A stretch of DNA of 5,671 bases from Chlamydiota bacterium. Lineage in GTDB: Bacteria; Chlamydiota; Chlamydiia; Chlamydiales; SLFE01. The DNA is taken from assembly GCA_011065065.1 (NCBI GenBank), contig JAAKFL010000135.1, positions 1 through 5,671 of the forward strand. Direction: 5' to 3'. The notes under the pieces are model-generated. The model did no database searches. It worked only from the letters and a program-made list of their open reading frames with translations, and had not been told where the DNA came from. The translations under genes and the position numbers were made by a program. Below are positions 5,428-5,671 of this stretch, one piece after another (position 1 is the stretch's first letter; each line of letters opens with the position of its first letter).

Positions 5428-5456
5428 ATTATATAACATATCTTTATTAACTACAA
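5428..5456 (-). promoter_or_regulatory. Sigma-70-type promoter of the small basic protein
   Basis: On the minus strand TTGTAG (5451-5456) and a perfect TATAAT (5428-5433) are separated by exactly 17 nt. Predicted transcription starts near 5421, giving a leader of about 30 nt that contains the Shine-Dalgarno. Confidence 0.7.
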
Positions 5457-5462
5457 GTTTAA

Positions 5463-5492
5463 TTAATATATAACAATATTTTTAATATATAA
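5463..5492 (+). repeat. AT-only direct repeat upstream of the divergent promoters
   Basis: TTAATATATAA occurs at 5463-5473 and again at 5482-5492, 19 bp apart. It lies just upstream of the minus-strand promoter and between the two divergent genes. It could be an AT-rich UP-type element or a protein site, or simply low-complexity DNA. Confidence 0.35.
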
Positions 5493-5539
5493 TAACTAAT
5501 GATTAACTAGGAATAATTTGCAAATTTCTGTGGTAGGTC

Positions 5540-5567
5540 TTTACTAAATCTCTTTTAAATCGATAAT
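5540..5567 (+). promoter_or_regulatory. Possible promoter of the ROK gene
   Basis: TTTACT (5540-5545) lies 16 nt before GATAAT (5562-5567). Transcription would start near 5574, only about 10 nt before the ATG and at the edge of the Shine-Dalgarno, so a promoter further upstream is also possible. Confidence 0.35.
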
Positions 5568-5583
5568 GACCCTAGAGGTAAAC

Positions 5584-5671
5584 ATGAAAAAATGGGCAAT
5601 TGGCGTCGATTTAGGCGGCACAAAGATTGAAGTCGCGAATGTGGATGAATCGGGAAAAGTGATTGACCGAG
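5584..5671 (+). CDS. ROK-family protein, N-terminal fragment (sugar kinase or regulator)
   Basis: The first 29 codons of a gene cut by the right edge. GAGG (5575-5578) lies 5 nt before the ATG. The product starts MKKWAIGVDLGGTKIEVANV, the phosphate-1 ATP-binding loop (DLGGTK) typical of ROK proteins at their very N-terminus. The lack of a winged-helix domain before this motif favours a sugar kinase (glucokinase, fructokinase, N-acetylhexosamine kinase or similar) over a NagC-type repressor. The sugar cannot be told from this fragment. Confidence 0.88.
   Translation, partial: MKKWAIGVDLGGTKIEVANVDESGKVIDR

Noticed and set aside
1..5671. tRNA, rRNA or known riboswitch
   Set aside because: No cloverleaf with a T-loop motif, rRNA-like stretch or recognisable riboswitch core was seen by reading. 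A covariance-model scan was not possible.

Overview
The window is bacterial chromosomal DNA with compact, mostly housekeeping genes, Shine-Dalgarno starts and short AT-rich spacers. The host cannot be named from the sequence. The mix of a ComM/YifB ATPase, an M42 peptidase, RtcB with archease, a ROK protein and several dispersed hairpin or 12-base repeats would suit a moderate-GC Gram-negative such as a PVC-group member (for example an environmental chlamydia), but that is only a guess.

Layout. (1) 1-503: 3' end of a ComM/YifB-type Mg-chelatase-like AAA ATPase, reading right. (2) 518-1692: an accessory island of about 1.2 kb. Its outer limits are two 67-bp inverted copies of a twin-hairpin repeat (518-584 and 1626-1692, 61/67 identical). 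Inside these lies a second inverted pair made of CAGATRAAC-type 12-base units (761-806 and 1481-1514). The centre holds one unrecognised 195-aa gene (879-1466). Two short protein-like tails, pointing inward, lie between the outer and inner repeats on each side and look like remains of broken genes. (3) 1689-2741, minus: a complete M42 metallo-aminopeptidase. (4) 2765-2836: a 27-bp inverted repeat with one mismatch, between divergent genes. (5) 2860-5086, plus: a two-gene RNA-repair operon. The first gene is a fusion of a ThpR/LigT 2',3'-cyclic phosphodiesterase and a short archease domain. It overlaps by 8 nt the start of rtcB, the RNA 3'-phosphate ligase that archease activates. (6) 5091-5390, minus: a small, very basic protein of unknown function with a clear promoter and Shine-Dalgarno, convergent with rtcB. 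(7) 5584-5671: the first 29 codons of a ROK-family sugar kinase or regulator.

How the genes work together. The clear functional unit is 2860-5086. Archease promotes RtcB guanylylation and turnover. The attached phosphodiesterase acts on the same 2',3'-cyclic phosphate RNA ends that RtcB joins. One polypeptide therefore carries both a partner and a possible competitor of the downstream ligase. This is the most interesting system in the window. The repeat-bounded island is the second most interesting feature.
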